Counted from the first letter of the stretch, positions 39,592-49,163 are shown. The stretch: 64,000 nt of DNA from Thalassobaculum litoreum DSM 18839 (GCF_900102465.1 NZ_FNBW01000011.1:1-64000); one strand, 5' to 3'. Notes: generated by a model from the sequence alone, not told the origin. Program-made: numbers and translations.

Positions 39592-39710
39592 AAGGACGGG
39601 AAAGAGAGACGATATCGCCCTCGCCGGGCTACAAATTTAGCCCAACTTCCGGCGCTCTTCTGTTAATATACGAATGAAATAACAGTGCATTAGGAAGCGC
39701 CGACATATCG

Positions 39711-40352
39711 ATGGCGGACTCTCTTTCCCTTCGCCCCACCCAACCGCGTCGCATGTCGCGCGAGGAGAAGGCACGCGAGACCTACAGATTGCTTCTCGAA
39801 GCCGCGGCTCAGGTGGTCGGCACCGACGGTTATGCCGATGCCTCGATCTCGAAGATTACCCAGCTCGCCGGCGTCGCCCAGGGAACCTTCTACAACTATT
39901 TCGAATCCCGGCAGGATGTCTTGAACCGGCTGCTGCCGTATATGGGCCGGCAGATGCTGGACCACATCGCCTCCTCCATGCCCCGCGACCTCACCGGTCC
40001 GGCGCGCGAGGAGGCCCGGCTGCGGGCGTTCTTCGGCTATCTCGACACCCACCCGACCTTCTATCGGATTCTCTACGAGGCCGAGGTCTTCGCACCCGAG
40101 GCGCACGCGGAGCATTTCCGCATCCTGGTGGAGGGCTACAAGGCCGCTCTCGGCCGGGCGGTGCAGCGCGGCGAGATCCAGGGTTTCGACGAGAACGAGC
40201 TGGAGGCGATCATCTATATGCTGCTGGCCTCGCGCGCCTATATCGCCATGCGCTACGCCCGCGACAGGAACGGCCACACCGGTCCGGTGCCCGAGCATGT
40301 GATCCAGGCCTATATGAAGATGCTGCGCCGGGGCCTGTTCTCGGAAGCCTGA
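39711..40352 (+). CDS. TetR-family transcriptional regulator next to the Liv operon
   Basis: 213 residues. N-terminal TetR helix-turn-helix: EKARETYRLLLEAAAQVVGT, DGYADASISKITQLAGVAQG, TFYNYFESRQDVLNRLL. The C-terminal ~130 residues form the ligand-binding domain with no assigned ligand. It converges on the livF end of the ABC operon. A palindromic operator upstream of the substrate-binding-protein gene (46097-46114) is a candidate site for it. Confidence 0.9.
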   Translation: MADSLSLRPTQPRRMSREEKARETYRLLLEAAAQVVGTDGYADASISKITQLAGVAQGTFYNYFESRQDVLNRLLPYMGRQMLDHIASSMPRDLTGPAREEARLRAFFGYLDTHPTFYRILYEAEVFAPEAHAEHFRILVEGYKAALGRAVQRGEIQGFDENELEAIIYMLLASRAYIAMRYARDRNGHTGPVPEHVIQAYMKMLRRGLFSEA

Positions 40353-40383
40353 GCCGAACGGCCCGGCTTCCGAGATAGAAGGG

Positions 40384-41124
40384 TCAGATCGCCAGGTACC
40401 GCTTGGTGACCTCTTCGTTGGCCCGCAGGCCGGCGATGGTGTCGCGGTAGACGATATGTCCCTTGTCGATCACCGCCGCATCCTCGGAGATGCCGAGGCA
40501 GAAATGCATGTTCTGCTCGGCCAGGACGATGGTGACGCCGGTCTCCCGTAGGGTGCGGATCAGGTCGCCGATCGCCTGCACGATGATCGGGGCCAGGCCT
40601 TCCGACGGCTCGTCCAGCAGAAGCACGTCCGGGTTGCCCATCAGGGTGCGGGCGATGGTCAGCATCTGCTGCTCGCCGCCGGACATCAGCCCGGCCCTGC
40701 GGTCCTTCATGCGGGCCAGGATCGGGAAGGTGTCGTAGACCCGCTCCAGGGTCCAGTCCTCCTGCCCCCGTATACCCTTCTTCATGCCAATGAGAAGGTT
40801 GTCCTCGACGCTGTGCATGGTGAAGACTTGGCGGTCCTCGGGCACATAGCCGATGCCGGCCCGCGCGATGATGTCGGGTCGTTCGCCGGCCAGGTTCTGG
40901 CCTTCCATGGTGATCGAGCCCTTGCGCGGCCTGGCGATGCCGGCGATGGCCTTCATGGTCGTGCTCTTGCCCGCACCGTTGCGTCCGAGCAGGGCCAGGG
41001 TGCGCCCGCGCCCGACCTCCAGGTCGACGCCGAACAGGATCTTGGAGGCGCCGTAGAAGACGTCGATACCCTCGACCTTGAGGATCACGTCGCCGGCCGT
41101 GCTGCCGTTCGTCCCGCCGGTCAT
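40384..41124 (-). CDS. livF: Branched-chain-type ABC transporter ATPase LivF
   Basis: 246 residues. Walker A GRNGAGKST, ABC signature LMSGGEQQMLTIAR, Walker B VLLLDEPSEGLAP, and the LivF-type ending with EQNMHFCLGISEDAAVIDKG. It powers import together with LivG. The start overlaps the livG stop by ATGA. Last gene of the operon livK-like, livH, livM, SDR, livG, livF. Confidence 0.93.
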   Translation of the reverse strand: MTGGTNGSTAGDVILKVEGIDVFYGASKILFGVDLEVGRGRTLALLGRNGAGKSTTMKAIAGIARPRKGSITMEGQNLAGERPDIIARAGIGYVPEDRQVFTMHSVEDNLLIGMKKGIRGQEDWTLERVYDTFPILARMKDRRAGLMSGGEQQMLTIARTLMGNPDVLLLDEPSEGLAPIIVQAIGDLIRTLRETGVTIVLAEQNMHFCLGISEDAAVIDKGHIVYRDTIAGLRANEEVTKRYLAI

Positions 41125-41879
41125 TGCGAGGCCTCCGCCGTCGTCTCCGTTCCGAGATAGGCCTCGACGACCTCCGGATGATTGCGAATCTCGTCCGCCG
41201 TGCCCTGGGCCAGAACGGCGCCGTAGCTCAGCACGGTGATGCCCTGGGCGACCTCGAAGACGATGTCCATGTCGTGCTCGATAAAGATCAGGGTCATGCC
41301 CCCCTGCTCCCACAGGCGACGCACGGTGCCGATCATCTGCCAGCGTTCCTCCGGGCCCATGCCGGCGGTCGGCTCGTCGAGCATCAGCACCTTCGGCTCC
41401 AGCGCCAGGGCCAGGCCGATATCCAGCAGCTTCTGGTCGCCGTGGGAAATGTTGGCGCTGAGCAGCTTGGCCACCGAGCCCATGCCCAGCAGCTCGATCA
41501 GCTCCTCGGTCCGCCGCCGCACATTGGTCGGCGGGAACACCGACAGCAGCGCTTCGGACTCCCGGAAATGCGAGGCGACGGCGCACATCAGCGACTGCTC
41601 GACCGTCATGCTCGGGAAGATGCTGGCGATCTGGAAGGCGCGGCCGATGCCCTTGCGCACGATATCCACCGGCGCCTTGCCGACGATATCCTCTTCCTCC
41701 AGCAGGATGCGCCCGCTATCCGGCACCAGATGGCCGGTGACCAGGTTGAACAGCGTCGTCTTGCCGGCACCGTTCGGACCAATCACCGCGCTGAGCGAAC
41801 CCGCGGGAAAGTTCAGGGAGACGTCGTTGGTGGCGACCACGCCGCCGAACGACTTGACCACATTCTCAAGGCGCAGCAT
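41121..41879 (-). CDS. livG: Branched-chain-type ABC transporter ATPase LivG
   Basis: 252 residues. Walker A GPNGAGKTTLFN, LivG-type QIASIFPSMTVEQSL after the Q-loop, signature ISHGDQKLLDIGLAL (SHGD where LSGGQ is usual, as in many LivG), Walker B VLMLDEPTAGM and EHDMDIVFEVAQ. It forms the ATPase heterodimer with LivF. Overlaps the upstream SDR by TGATG. Confidence 0.93.
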   Translation of the reverse strand: MLRLENVVKSFGGVVATNDVSLNFPAGSLSAVIGPNGAGKTTLFNLVTGHLVPDSGRILLEEEDIVGKAPVDIVRKGIGRAFQIASIFPSMTVEQSLMCAVASHFRESEALLSVFPPTNVRRRTEELIELLGMGSVAKLLSANISHGDQKLLDIGLALALEPKVLMLDEPTAGMGPEERWQMIGTVRRLWEQGGMTLIFIEHDMDIVFEVAQGITVLSYGAVLAQGTADEIRNHPEVVEAYLGTETTAEASQ

Positions 41880-42673
41880 CAGCGGTTCCCCTGTCGGCGC
41901 ACGCCGCCATACGGATGCCAGGAGCCGGCGCTGAAGAAGCCGACATCCACCGGAAGCGCGATGCCGGTGACGGCGGACGCTTCGTCGGAGGCGAGGAAGG
42001 CGACCGCCTTGGCGATCTCCTCCGGCTCGACCATGCGGCCCAGCGTGGAGTTCTCCTCCAGCAGGGTGACGTCGCGATGGCCCCGGTCGATCTGATCCTG
42101 CAGCGCCGGGGTGCGGGTATAGCCCGGCTCCACCGTGTTGACCCGGATGCCCGCCCGGCCCCATTCGGCGGCCAGGTTCATGGTCATGTTGGTCACCGCC
42201 GCCTTGCTCGGCGCGTAGGCGTGCAGCGGCACCGAGCGCTCGGCCGTGACCGAGCTGATGGTGACGATCGAGCCGCTGCGCCGGGCCACCATGCGCAGCC
42301 CGTAGGCCTTGGCGCACAGATAGGTGCCGCGCAGGTTCACCGCGATCACGTTGTCGTAAAGCTCCAGCGACAGCTCCTCCGGCGGCAGCGGCGGCTGCAC
42401 GATGCCGGCCGAGGTCACCAGGATGTCGGTCGGGCCGACCTCGCGCTCGCTCTTCTCGGCAAGGGCCTCGATGGCGTCGGCATCGCGTACGTCGACGCCA
42501 TAGCCGACGCCACCGATCTCGCCCGCGACCTTGGCCGCCGCCTCTTCATTCACGTCGGCGACGACAACGCGCGCCCCGCGCGCCGCCATCACCCGGGCAC
42601 AGGCGGCGCCGATGCCGCTGGCTCCGCCGGTGACGACCGCGATGCGGTCCTTCAGGGATCCCACGTCACTCAT
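41879..42673 (-). CDS. Short-chain dehydrogenase/reductase inside the Liv operon
   Basis: 264 residues with the classical SDR fold: NAD(P) loop VVTGGASGIGAACARVMA, NNAG-equivalent ILVTSAGIV, catalytic Ser in TISSVT, and Tyr/Lys in YAPSKAAV. It oxidises or reduces an alcohol/ketone group; the acidic residue after the second strand (VVVADVN) favours NAD. It is embedded between livM and livG with overlapping start and stop on both sides, implying that it acts on the transported compound. Confidence 0.9.
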   Translation of the reverse strand: MSDVGSLKDRIAVVTGGASGIGAACARVMAARGARVVVADVNEEAAAKVAGEIGGVGYGVDVRDADAIEALAEKSEREVGPTDILVTSAGIVQPPLPPEELSLELYDNVIAVNLRGTYLCAKAYGLRMVARRSGSIVTISSVTAERSVPLHAYAPSKAAVTNMTMNLAAEWGRAGIRVNTVEPGYTRTPALQDQIDRGHRDVTLLEENSTLGRMVEPEEIAKAVAFLASDEASAVTGIALPVDVGFFSAGSWHPYGGVRRQGNR

Positions 42674-43686
42674 CCTTCACGTCCATTCCGGTTTTCCGCC
42701 GCCAGACGCGCCTGCTGCTTCTCGACCCACCAGTCCTTGACGAAGTCGAGAATGCCGCGGCGCAGACCGAGCACGACGAACATGATCACCAGGCCGATCA
42801 CGATCTCGGTGTGCGAGGTGTACATCTGAACGACGTCGTTCAGGATGCGCAGCGCCACCGCGCCGAGGATCGGGCCGAGGAAGACGTTGAGCCCGCCGAG
42901 CATGATCATGAAGATCGCCTCGCCCGACTGCGCCCAGAACGCCCATTCCGGATAGGCGCCGGAGGTGAACAGGGCGAGGATCACGCCGCCGACCGCCGCG
43001 ATCGAGGACGACACCACGAAGCAGATCAGCTTCACCCGGGTCACGTTGACGCCCAGGAAGGCCGCCCGGGTGGCGTTGTCTCGGATCATCCGCAGGGTGT
43101 AGCCGAAGGGGCTCTCGGTCATGATCCGCATGATCATCACGCAGACCACGAACAGCACCGCGCAGAAGACGTATCGGTGATACTGGTCGCCCAGGTCGAT
43201 GCCCAGGAACTCGGGGCGCGGGATGCCGCCCATCAGCCCCTGGTCGCCGCCGGTCAGGTCGACCCAGCTCAGGATCACGCTGTACAGGAACATCTGGAAG
43301 GCCAACGTCAGGAAGGCAAAGTAGATCTCCGTCAGCCGCACGCAGATCGCGCCGATCACCACGGCATACAGGCCGGTGCCGACCACCGCCGCGACCAGGG
43401 CCAGCGGCACCGAGGCGGCTCCCATCGCGCCGGTGAAGGCCTGGGACTGCAGCAGCAGGCCGAAGATGTAGCCGCCGAGCGCGAAGAACGCCGCATGGCC
43501 GAAGGACACCAGACCGGTGTAGCCGATCAGCATGTTCAGCGACATGGCCAGCAGGCCGGCGGCGAAGATCGCCGTCAGGAAGTCGCGCGGCCACGCATGC
43601 TCGATGCCGAGGCCGATGGCGACCAGCACGACAAGGGCGGCGGCGGCGATCAGCAGATCGCGCCGGAACTGGACAATGAGATTCAT
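42670..43686 (-). CDS. livM: Branched-chain-type ABC permease LivM
   Basis: 338 residues with about nine membrane helices. LivM features: LSLNMLIGYTGLVSFGHAAF near 50-70, GYTLRMIRDNATRAAFLGVN near 190-210 (the ATPase-coupling loop) and GGLNVFLGPILGAVALRIL. It forms the inner-membrane channel with LivH. ATGA overlap with livH. Coding on the minus strand. Confidence 0.93.
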   Translation of the reverse strand: MNLIVQFRRDLLIAAAALVVLVAIGLGIEHAWPRDFLTAIFAAGLLAMSLNMLIGYTGLVSFGHAAFFALGGYIFGLLLQSQAFTGAMGAASVPLALVAAVVGTGLYAVVIGAICVRLTEIYFAFLTLAFQMFLYSVILSWVDLTGGDQGLMGGIPRPEFLGIDLGDQYHRYVFCAVLFVVCVMIMRIMTESPFGYTLRMIRDNATRAAFLGVNVTRVKLICFVVSSSIAAVGGVILALFTSGAYPEWAFWAQSGEAIFMIMLGGLNVFLGPILGAVALRILNDVVQMYTSHTEIVIGLVIMFVVLGLRRGILDFVKDWWVEKQQARLAAENRNGREG

Positions 43687-44591
43687 CGCACCGCTCCCTG
43701 GCCCAGCAGTCCGGTCGGCCGGAAGATCAGCACCAGCGCCATGATCATGAACATCGCCCCGTCAACGAAGAGCGGGAAGCCGACGCTGCCGATGGAGCGG
43801 GTCAGACCGAGGATGATGGCCGCCAGGAAGGCGCCGGGGATCGACCCCATGCCGCCGATGACCGTGACGATGAAGCTCTCCACCAGAATGCCGAGACCCA
43901 TGCCCGGGGTCAGCGAGCGCACGGGTGCGGCCAAGGCGCCGGCGACACCCGCCAGGGCGCAGCCGAAGCCGAACAGCAGCGCGAAATAGACGTTCACCCG
44001 GATGCCCAGCGCCGAGACCATGGGCGCGTTCAGCGCCGCCGCCCGCACGATCTTGCCGAAACGCGTCTTGGTGACCAGAAGCACCGAGCCGACGCCGATG
44101 AACACGGCGATGCCGACCAGGAACAGATAGAACGGCGGCACGAACCCGCCGGCGAAGCGCAGCGGCGGCAGGCGGAACTCGGCCGGGATGCCCATGGCCA
44201 GGTATTCCGCGCCCCAGATGATCTTCACCAGGTCGTCGACGATCAGGATGAAGGCGTAGCAGACCAGGAGCTGCATCAGCAGGTTCTGGCCGTAGACACG
44301 GCTGATGATCAGCCGTTCGAACAGGATGCCGCAAATACCGGCGCCCACCGCACCGACCAGGGCCGCGAGGAAGTAGTTCCCCGTCAGCACATAGGTCGTA
44401 TACGCGAAATACGCCCCGATCATATAGAAGCTGCCATGGGCGAAATTGATGACGTGGAGCACGCCGAAGATCAGCGTGACGCCAGACGCCACCAGGAAAA
44501 GCAGCATGCCGATGATCAGTCCGCTCGTCGCCTGGTTCACCAGGCAGGCCGAGGTCGACAGACAGGCGGCAAGCGCGTCAAAATCGATCAT
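43683..44591 (-). CDS. livH: Branched-chain-type ABC permease LivH
   Basis: 302 residues from ATG 44591; a TTG three codons earlier is less likely. About eight membrane helices with LivH hallmarks: SGVTLIFGVLHVINFAHGSF near 40-60, RAAALNAPMVSALGIRVNVY near 185-205, and VTVIGGMGSIPGAFLAAIIL. Pairs with LivM. It follows the substrate-binding-protein gene after 100 bases. Confidence 0.93.
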   Translation of the reverse strand: MIDFDALAACLSTSACLVNQATSGLIIGMLLFLVASGVTLIFGVLHVINFAHGSFYMIGAYFAYTTYVLTGNYFLAALVGAVGAGICGILFERLIISRVYGQNLLMQLLVCYAFILIVDDLVKIIWGAEYLAMGIPAEFRLPPLRFAGGFVPPFYLFLVGIAVFIGVGSVLLVTKTRFGKIVRAAALNAPMVSALGIRVNVYFALLFGFGCALAGVAGALAAPVRSLTPGMGLGILVESFIVTVIGGMGSIPGAFLAAIILGLTRSIGSVGFPLFVDGAMFMIMALVLIFRPTGLLGQGAVR

Positions 44592-44691
44592 AAGGGTCAA
44601 TCCGCAGAAACGAACAGAGACGGGCGCCGGCCTGTGACCGACGCCCGGGAGAGATCCGGGCGGAGGTCAGTCCCTCCGCCCGAACGGCGCA

Positions 44692-45975
44692 TCAGGCGTA
44701 GCCGTTGCGCTTCTTCCAGTCCGCCTCGTGCTTGTAGATCTCCGACCAGGCGGTCTGGTCGAAGCCCACCACATAGGGCTCGTCCACGATGGTCTTGGAA
44801 TAGCCGACCATATAGTTGACCAGCGTGTGGTCCTCCTCGCGGATGGTCAGCGTGCCGTCGACGCCGAACGGCGAGTCGATGGTCAGGCCGGCGGTGGCCT
44901 CCGCCATCTTCATCGTGTCGGCGTCGCCACCGGTCTTCTTCAGCGCCTCGGCGACGAAGTTCACCGCCGCCGCGTTCTGCCAGGCCCAGTTGGTCGGCAG
45001 CACGTCGGAATTGGCCATGTAGCTCTCGTACCAGGCCTCGTTCTCCGGGGTATCCGGAATGTCCTTGTGGTAGCGGCTACCGGAATACACACCGGCCGGA
45101 CGGCTCTTGATCGCCGTAAGCACCGGATAGTCGCCCAGGTTGACCGCGAAGGCGGTGAACTGGTCGAACAGGCCGTAGAGGCTGGCCTGGTCGAAGAACG
45201 CGACGAGGTCGCCGCCCCACAGGCAGGAGTACAGCACCTCCGGCTGGGCGTTCAGCAGCGCGGTCACGTTCTCGGTGTAGTCCGGCTGGAACAGCTTCGG
45301 CCAGGTCTCGGTGATCACCTCGGTCTCGGGCGCGAAGAGCTTCACGTATTCCATGAACTCTTCGGTGTTGGCGCGGCCGTAGGCATAGTCCGGAGAGATG
45401 GTGGCCCACTTCTTCAGGCCCTTCTCCTTCACCACCTTGGCGGCGACCAGACCGCCGCCGACGGCGTCGTGGATGCCCTGGCGGCAGGAGCGGAAGACCC
45501 AGTCGACCTGGTTCTTCGGATCGGCGGTCAGCGACGAGGTTTCGGAGTTGGTGTGGATGCAGAACTGCTGCATGTCCCGCACCACCTCGTTGACGGCGAA
45601 GGACGCGCCCGAGGCCTCGGCGTCGAGAATGATCTCGCAGCCCTCGTTGTTCACGAGGTCACGGGTCATGCGTGCCGCCTCGTCGGGCTTGCCGCGCGAA
45701 TCACGGAACACCGCCTCCAGCGTGCGCCCTTCGATGCCACCCGCTTCGTTGATCTTGCGGATCTCGTTATTGATGGCGGAGACGGAGGACTCGCCGAGAA
45801 TGGCGACGCGGCCCGACAGGATGGTCGGAACGCCGATCTTGATCGGCGTGTTCGCAGCCTTCAGATAGGCAGGAAAGCCGGTGATGCCGGTACCGACGGC
45901 GGCAGCCGCGGCGGCACCTTTCAGGACGGTGCGCCGATCGAGGCCCCGGCGCGGGCTGGAATACGACTTCTTCAT
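44692..45975 (-). CDS. Liv-type ABC substrate-binding protein with Tat-like signal
   Basis: 427 residues from ATG 45975 (GAGGA upstream). The N-terminus has a twin-arginine-type signal (RRGLDRRTVLKGAAAAAAVG), then the type I periplasmic-binding fold: IKIGVPTILSGRVAILGESS, INEAGGIEGRTLEAVFRDSR, WATISPDYAYGRANTEEFME and SRYHKDIPDTPENEAWYESY. It captures the substrate, which may be an amino acid, amide or aromatic acid; the family is broad. A palindromic operator lies 120 bases upstream. Confidence 0.9.
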   Translation of the reverse strand: MKKSYSSPRRGLDRRTVLKGAAAAAAVGTGITGFPAYLKAANTPIKIGVPTILSGRVAILGESSVSAINNEIRKINEAGGIEGRTLEAVFRDSRGKPDEAARMTRDLVNNEGCEIILDAEASGASFAVNEVVRDMQQFCIHTNSETSSLTADPKNQVDWVFRSCRQGIHDAVGGGLVAAKVVKEKGLKKWATISPDYAYGRANTEEFMEYVKLFAPETEVITETWPKLFQPDYTENVTALLNAQPEVLYSCLWGGDLVAFFDQASLYGLFDQFTAFAVNLGDYPVLTAIKSRPAGVYSGSRYHKDIPDTPENEAWYESYMANSDVLPTNWAWQNAAAVNFVAEALKKTGGDADTMKMAEATAGLTIDSPFGVDGTLTIREEDHTLVNYMVGYSKTIVDEPYVVGFDQTAWSEIYKHEADWKKRNGYA

Positions 45976-46096
45976 TGCGATCCTCACTTGATGACGACCC
46001 TCTTGCATCACGGTACGTGGCGAGGGTTCGGTTTTTTTGTGGTCTTATTGACCGGAGCATGGTGATCCAACGCTCCGGCTGTCAAGGTCAATGAAT

Positions 46097-46114
46097 AATG
46101 ACTCATGGGTCATT
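46097..46114 (-). promoter_or_regulatory. Palindromic operator upstream of the binding-protein gene
   Basis: AATGAC-TCATGG-GTCATT, eight of nine base pairs symmetric. Its size suits a TetR-family dimer. It shares AATGA-N2-CAT-N-G-N-TCAT with the palindrome before the Baeyer-Villiger gene (50980-50997). Confidence 0.55.
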
Positions 46115-46201
46115 TCATTGGCGTCCTCCGTCCCCGCTTCGATCGGGGTTGCGGCCGGTCAGCGCGGCCCAATTACCCATCCCGATTGATCGCGCACCGC
46201 C

Positions 46202-46816
46202 CTAAGCCGGAGCGCGTTCGGCCACCCCGTGCTCCCGCAGGCGCTCGCAGAGCAGGTCGATGCGGTCGCCGCCCCAGAACAACTCACCGTCGAACACGAA
46301 CATCGGCACACCGAAGACTCCCAGAGCCTCGGCCTCGGCGATGACCGCGTCCATCTCGGCCCGCCCTGGACCTTCCACATAGGCCTCGTAGGCCCTCGCA
46401 TCGCCCCCGAGATCGGCGACCAGCGCCGACATCTCGGCCAGCACGTCGAGATCCAGGTCCCGCTTCCAGAACCGCTCGAACACGGTGTCGTTATAGGCCC
46501 GGAAGAAACCCTCGCGCTGGGCGAAGAGCATCCCGGCATTGGCGTAGTAGCCGTTATAGACCCGCGTCGGCCCCTTCAGGGTGAGCCCCTGCTTGTTGGC
46601 GTAGCGCCGGGCATCCATGTAGGAATAGCGCACCCGCCGCCAGGAATGCTCGGTGCGGGTTTCAACCGCTCCAAGATATTCCTCGATCCGCAGGGTGTAG
46701 GGCCGCCACTCCAGGGCGACGTCGAACCGGTCCTCCAGGGCGTAGGTCGGCGCCACCGCGACGAAGGCGTAGGGGCTCTTGTAATCGGTGTAGACCCGGA
46801 TGACGGGCTTGGTCAT
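46202..46816 (-). CDS. DsbA-family/2-hydroxychromene-2-carboxylate-isomerase-like protein
   Basis: 204 residues. IRVYTDYKSPYAFVAVAPTY replaces the CxxC of DsbA with SPY, the pattern of HCCA isomerases and kappa GSTs; FGVPMFVFDGELFWGGDRID carries the cis-Pro and the conserved WGxDR. Such enzymes isomerise ring-opening products with glutathione in aromatic degradation. It overlaps the upstream ligase gene by ATGA, so both belong to the TetR-ligase operon. Confidence 0.85.
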   Translation of the reverse strand: MTKPVIRVYTDYKSPYAFVAVAPTYALEDRFDVALEWRPYTLRIEEYLGAVETRTEHSWRRVRYSYMDARRYANKQGLTLKGPTRVYNGYYANAGMLFAQREGFFRAYNDTVFERFWKRDLDLDVLAEMSALVADLGGDARAYEAYVEGPGRAEMDAVIAEAEALGVFGVPMFVFDGELFWGGDRIDLLCERLREHGVAERAPA

Positions 46817-48438
46817 GGAGACGATCCTTCAATTTTCGGCCGACGGGATGCGTCGCGCCCGGTGCCCCGATCCCAGCAATCCGGGGTCAGTCCGGCGGCG
46901 CGGAGGACGTGTTTTTCGACCTTGGCGGTCGGCGTTTTCGGCAGGGCGTCGACGATGCGGATGTAGCGCGGGATCATGAAGCCCGGCAGGCGCGATTCCA
47001 GAAAGGCGATGACGGCCGCCGGATCGATGCTCCGGCCCTCGACCGGGGCTAGCACGGCCAGCACTTCGTCCTCGGTGACGTCGCTCGGCACCGCCACCAC
47101 GGCGGCCTCGCGCACGTCGGGATGGGCCAGGATCTCGACCTCCACCTCATAGGAGGAGATGTTCTCGCCACGCCGGCGGATCGCGTCCTTCAGGCGGTCG
47201 ACGAACTGGTAGTCGCCGTCGGTGTCGCGCACGAACATGTCGCCGGTATGGAACCAGCCGTTGCGCCAGGCGGCCGCCGTCGCCTCCGGCCGGCCGTGAT
47301 AGCCGTGGGTCATGGTCCAGGGCGCATCGGAGCGGATGATCAACTCGCCCGGCATGCCGTCGGCCACCGGGATGTCGTTGGCGTCGACCAGCCGCACCTC
47401 CACGCCATCGCGCGGCCGCCCGCAGATGTTCGGCTTGCCCGGGTTGGCGCCCGAGATCAGCGGGGTGCTGATCTCGGTCATGTTGAACAGGGTGTAGACA
47501 TCGACGCCGAACCGCTCCCGGAACGGCGGACCGGCCTGCCCCAGCGGCACGATCATCACCGCCCGCAGCGGGTGGTCGCGGTCGTCCTCGCGCGGCGGCT
47601 GCTTCAGCAAGAAGGTGGCCATCGCGCCGAGCAGGAACACGCAGGTCACCTCCAGCCGGCGCACCACCGGCCAGAAGTCGTCGGTGCGGAACCGCTCGAC
47701 CACCGCGATGGACGCGCCGACGCACAGCGCCATCGACGCGATGAAGGCGCCGCCGATATGGAAAATCGGCATGTGCAGCAGATGCCGGTCGTCGGCCCGG
47801 GTGCACGTCCAGGTGTCCGGGTTCATCGCCGTGTAGCAGTGGAGGTAGGAGGACAGGACGCCCTTCGACCGTCCGGTGGTGCCGGAGGTGAAGATGATCG
47901 ACTGGGTGTCCCAGGGCGCGATCGGCGCGTCCAGCGGTTCGGGCTCGCGTCCCTCCTCCAGCAGCACGGCCTCGCCATACAGGGCCAGGCCGTCGGGCGC
48001 TTCCCGCCCCGGTTCCGGCGCCGCCACCACGATGCGGGTCAGCGCGGCGGTGGACACTTCCAGCAGCCGGTCGAGGCAGTCGGGATGGACGACCGCGACG
48101 GTCGCTCCGGAATCCGCTACCACATGCTCCAGAATGGCGCCGCGATAGGCCGGGTTCACCGGCACCGAGACCGCGCCGATATAGTTGGCACCGAACATCG
48201 CCCGCAGCCCGAACGCTCCGTTCGGCATTACCACCAGCACCGCGTCGCCCCGCCCGACACCGAGCCGCTGGAGCCCGGCCGCGGTCGCGCGCACCCGGGC
48301 CAGCGTCTCGGCGAAGGTCCAGCCTCCGCCCTCCTCGAACACCGCGTAGACGTCGTTGCCGCGTGTCGCGGCATGCCGCTCCAGGGCATAGCGCAGGACG
48401 CAGGTCTCGGCGGACGGCGCGGCGCTCGTCACGGACAT
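46813..48438 (-). CDS. AMP-dependent acyl-CoA synthetase/ligase
   Basis: 541 residues from ATG 48438, which follows GGAGGAGG; an in-frame ATG at 48474 is less favoured. The P-loop IIFTSGTTGRSKGVL is the adenylate-forming signature; YTLFNMTEIST, GWFHTGDMFVRDTDGDYQFV and DRLKDAIRRRGENISSYEVE are the later core motifs, and PKTPTAKVEKHVL holds the catalytic Lys. It activates a carboxylic acid to its CoA thioester. Operon tetR, ligase, isomerase. Confidence 0.92.
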   Translation of the reverse strand: MSVTSAAPSAETCVLRYALERHAATRGNDVYAVFEEGGGWTFAETLARVRATAAGLQRLGVGRGDAVLVVMPNGAFGLRAMFGANYIGAVSVPVNPAYRGAILEHVVADSGATVAVVHPDCLDRLLEVSTAALTRIVVAAPEPGREAPDGLALYGEAVLLEEGREPEPLDAPIAPWDTQSIIFTSGTTGRSKGVLSSYLHCYTAMNPDTWTCTRADDRHLLHMPIFHIGGAFIASMALCVGASIAVVERFRTDDFWPVVRRLEVTCVFLLGAMATFLLKQPPREDDRDHPLRAVMIVPLGQAGPPFRERFGVDVYTLFNMTEISTPLISGANPGKPNICGRPRDGVEVRLVDANDIPVADGMPGELIIRSDAPWTMTHGYHGRPEATAAAWRNGWFHTGDMFVRDTDGDYQFVDRLKDAIRRRGENISSYEVEVEILAHPDVREAAVVAVPSDVTEDEVLAVLAPVEGRSIDPAAVIAFLESRLPGFMIPRYIRIVDALPKTPTAKVEKHVLRAAGLTPDCWDRGTGRDASRRPKIEGSSP

Positions 48439-48487
48439 TTCCTCCTCCAAGCGGCCCAGGATGTCGTGGCGCATCCCTTTGGCCGGG

Positions 48488-49141
48488 TCATTCCTCGGCA
48501 GGCAGCAGCATCGCCTTCACATTGGCGCGCAGAGTGGCGCGGAACCGGTCGACCGCCTCGTCCCGGCTCTCCAACGCCAGCATCTGCTGGATGGTGACGG
48601 TGGAGGCCCGGAAATGGGTGATCGCGCCGGTGAGGTAGAACGCGACCATCTCCGGATCGCACGGCCCGAACCGGCCCTTCGCCTGGCCTTCCCGGATCGC
48701 CGCCGCATAGGCTTCAATGAGCGGCAGCAGATACCAGCGCCGCGCCTTGGTCGCCCGCGACGGGTTCTCCATCAGCTCGCGCAGCAGCAGCGCCGCGTAG
48801 TCTCCGTGGTCCAGCGACCAGTCGAGGAACCGTTCGACCATCGCCACCACGCCGTCGAGATCAGGCTCGAACCCGTCCGGCTCCGGCATGTAGGGCGTGA
48901 TGCTGTCGGCGATCCGTCCCAGCACCTTGCCGTACAGCTTTTCCTTGGAGCCGAAATGGTAGATCAGCGTGGCGATGGAGACGCCGGCCACCGCGCCGAT
49001 CTGGCGCAGGCCGGTGGCGGCGAAGCCCTGGGTCGCGAACAGCCGCTCCGCCGCCTCAAGGCAGGCCTCGCGAGTGTCCGGCGCGCCGAGAGGGCGTCCT
49101 GCCTTACGCGCCTGGGCTGTCGCCGCCAAACTCGTCTCCAT
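48488..49141 (-). CDS. TetR-family regulator of the ligase operon
   Basis: 217 residues. The helix-turn-helix reads TREACLEAAERLFATQGFAA, TGLRQIGAVAGVSIATLIYH, FGSKEKLYGKVLG, followed by a CecR/YbiH-like C-terminal domain. It heads the tetR-ligase-isomerase operon; a nearly perfect palindrome begins three bases before its start codon, so it most likely represses itself and the operon until an acid or its CoA ester binds. Confidence 0.92.
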   Translation of the reverse strand: METSLAATAQARKAGRPLGAPDTREACLEAAERLFATQGFAATGLRQIGAVAGVSIATLIYHFGSKEKLYGKVLGRIADSITPYMPEPDGFEPDLDGVVAMVERFLDWSLDHGDYAALLLRELMENPSRATKARRWYLLPLIEAYAAAIREGQAKGRFGPCDPEMVAFYLTGAITHFRASTVTIQQMLALESRDEAVDRFRATLRANVKAMLLPAEE

Positions 49142-49143
49142 AA

Positions 49144-49163
49144 TTAATCGATCGATAGATTAA
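49144..49163. promoter_or_regulatory. TetR-type operator overlapping the start of the operon
   Basis: TTAATCGATC|GATAGATTAA, symmetric at nine of ten pairs, ending three bases upstream of the tetR start codon. Operators of TetR proteins commonly lie exactly here. Confidence 0.75.
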
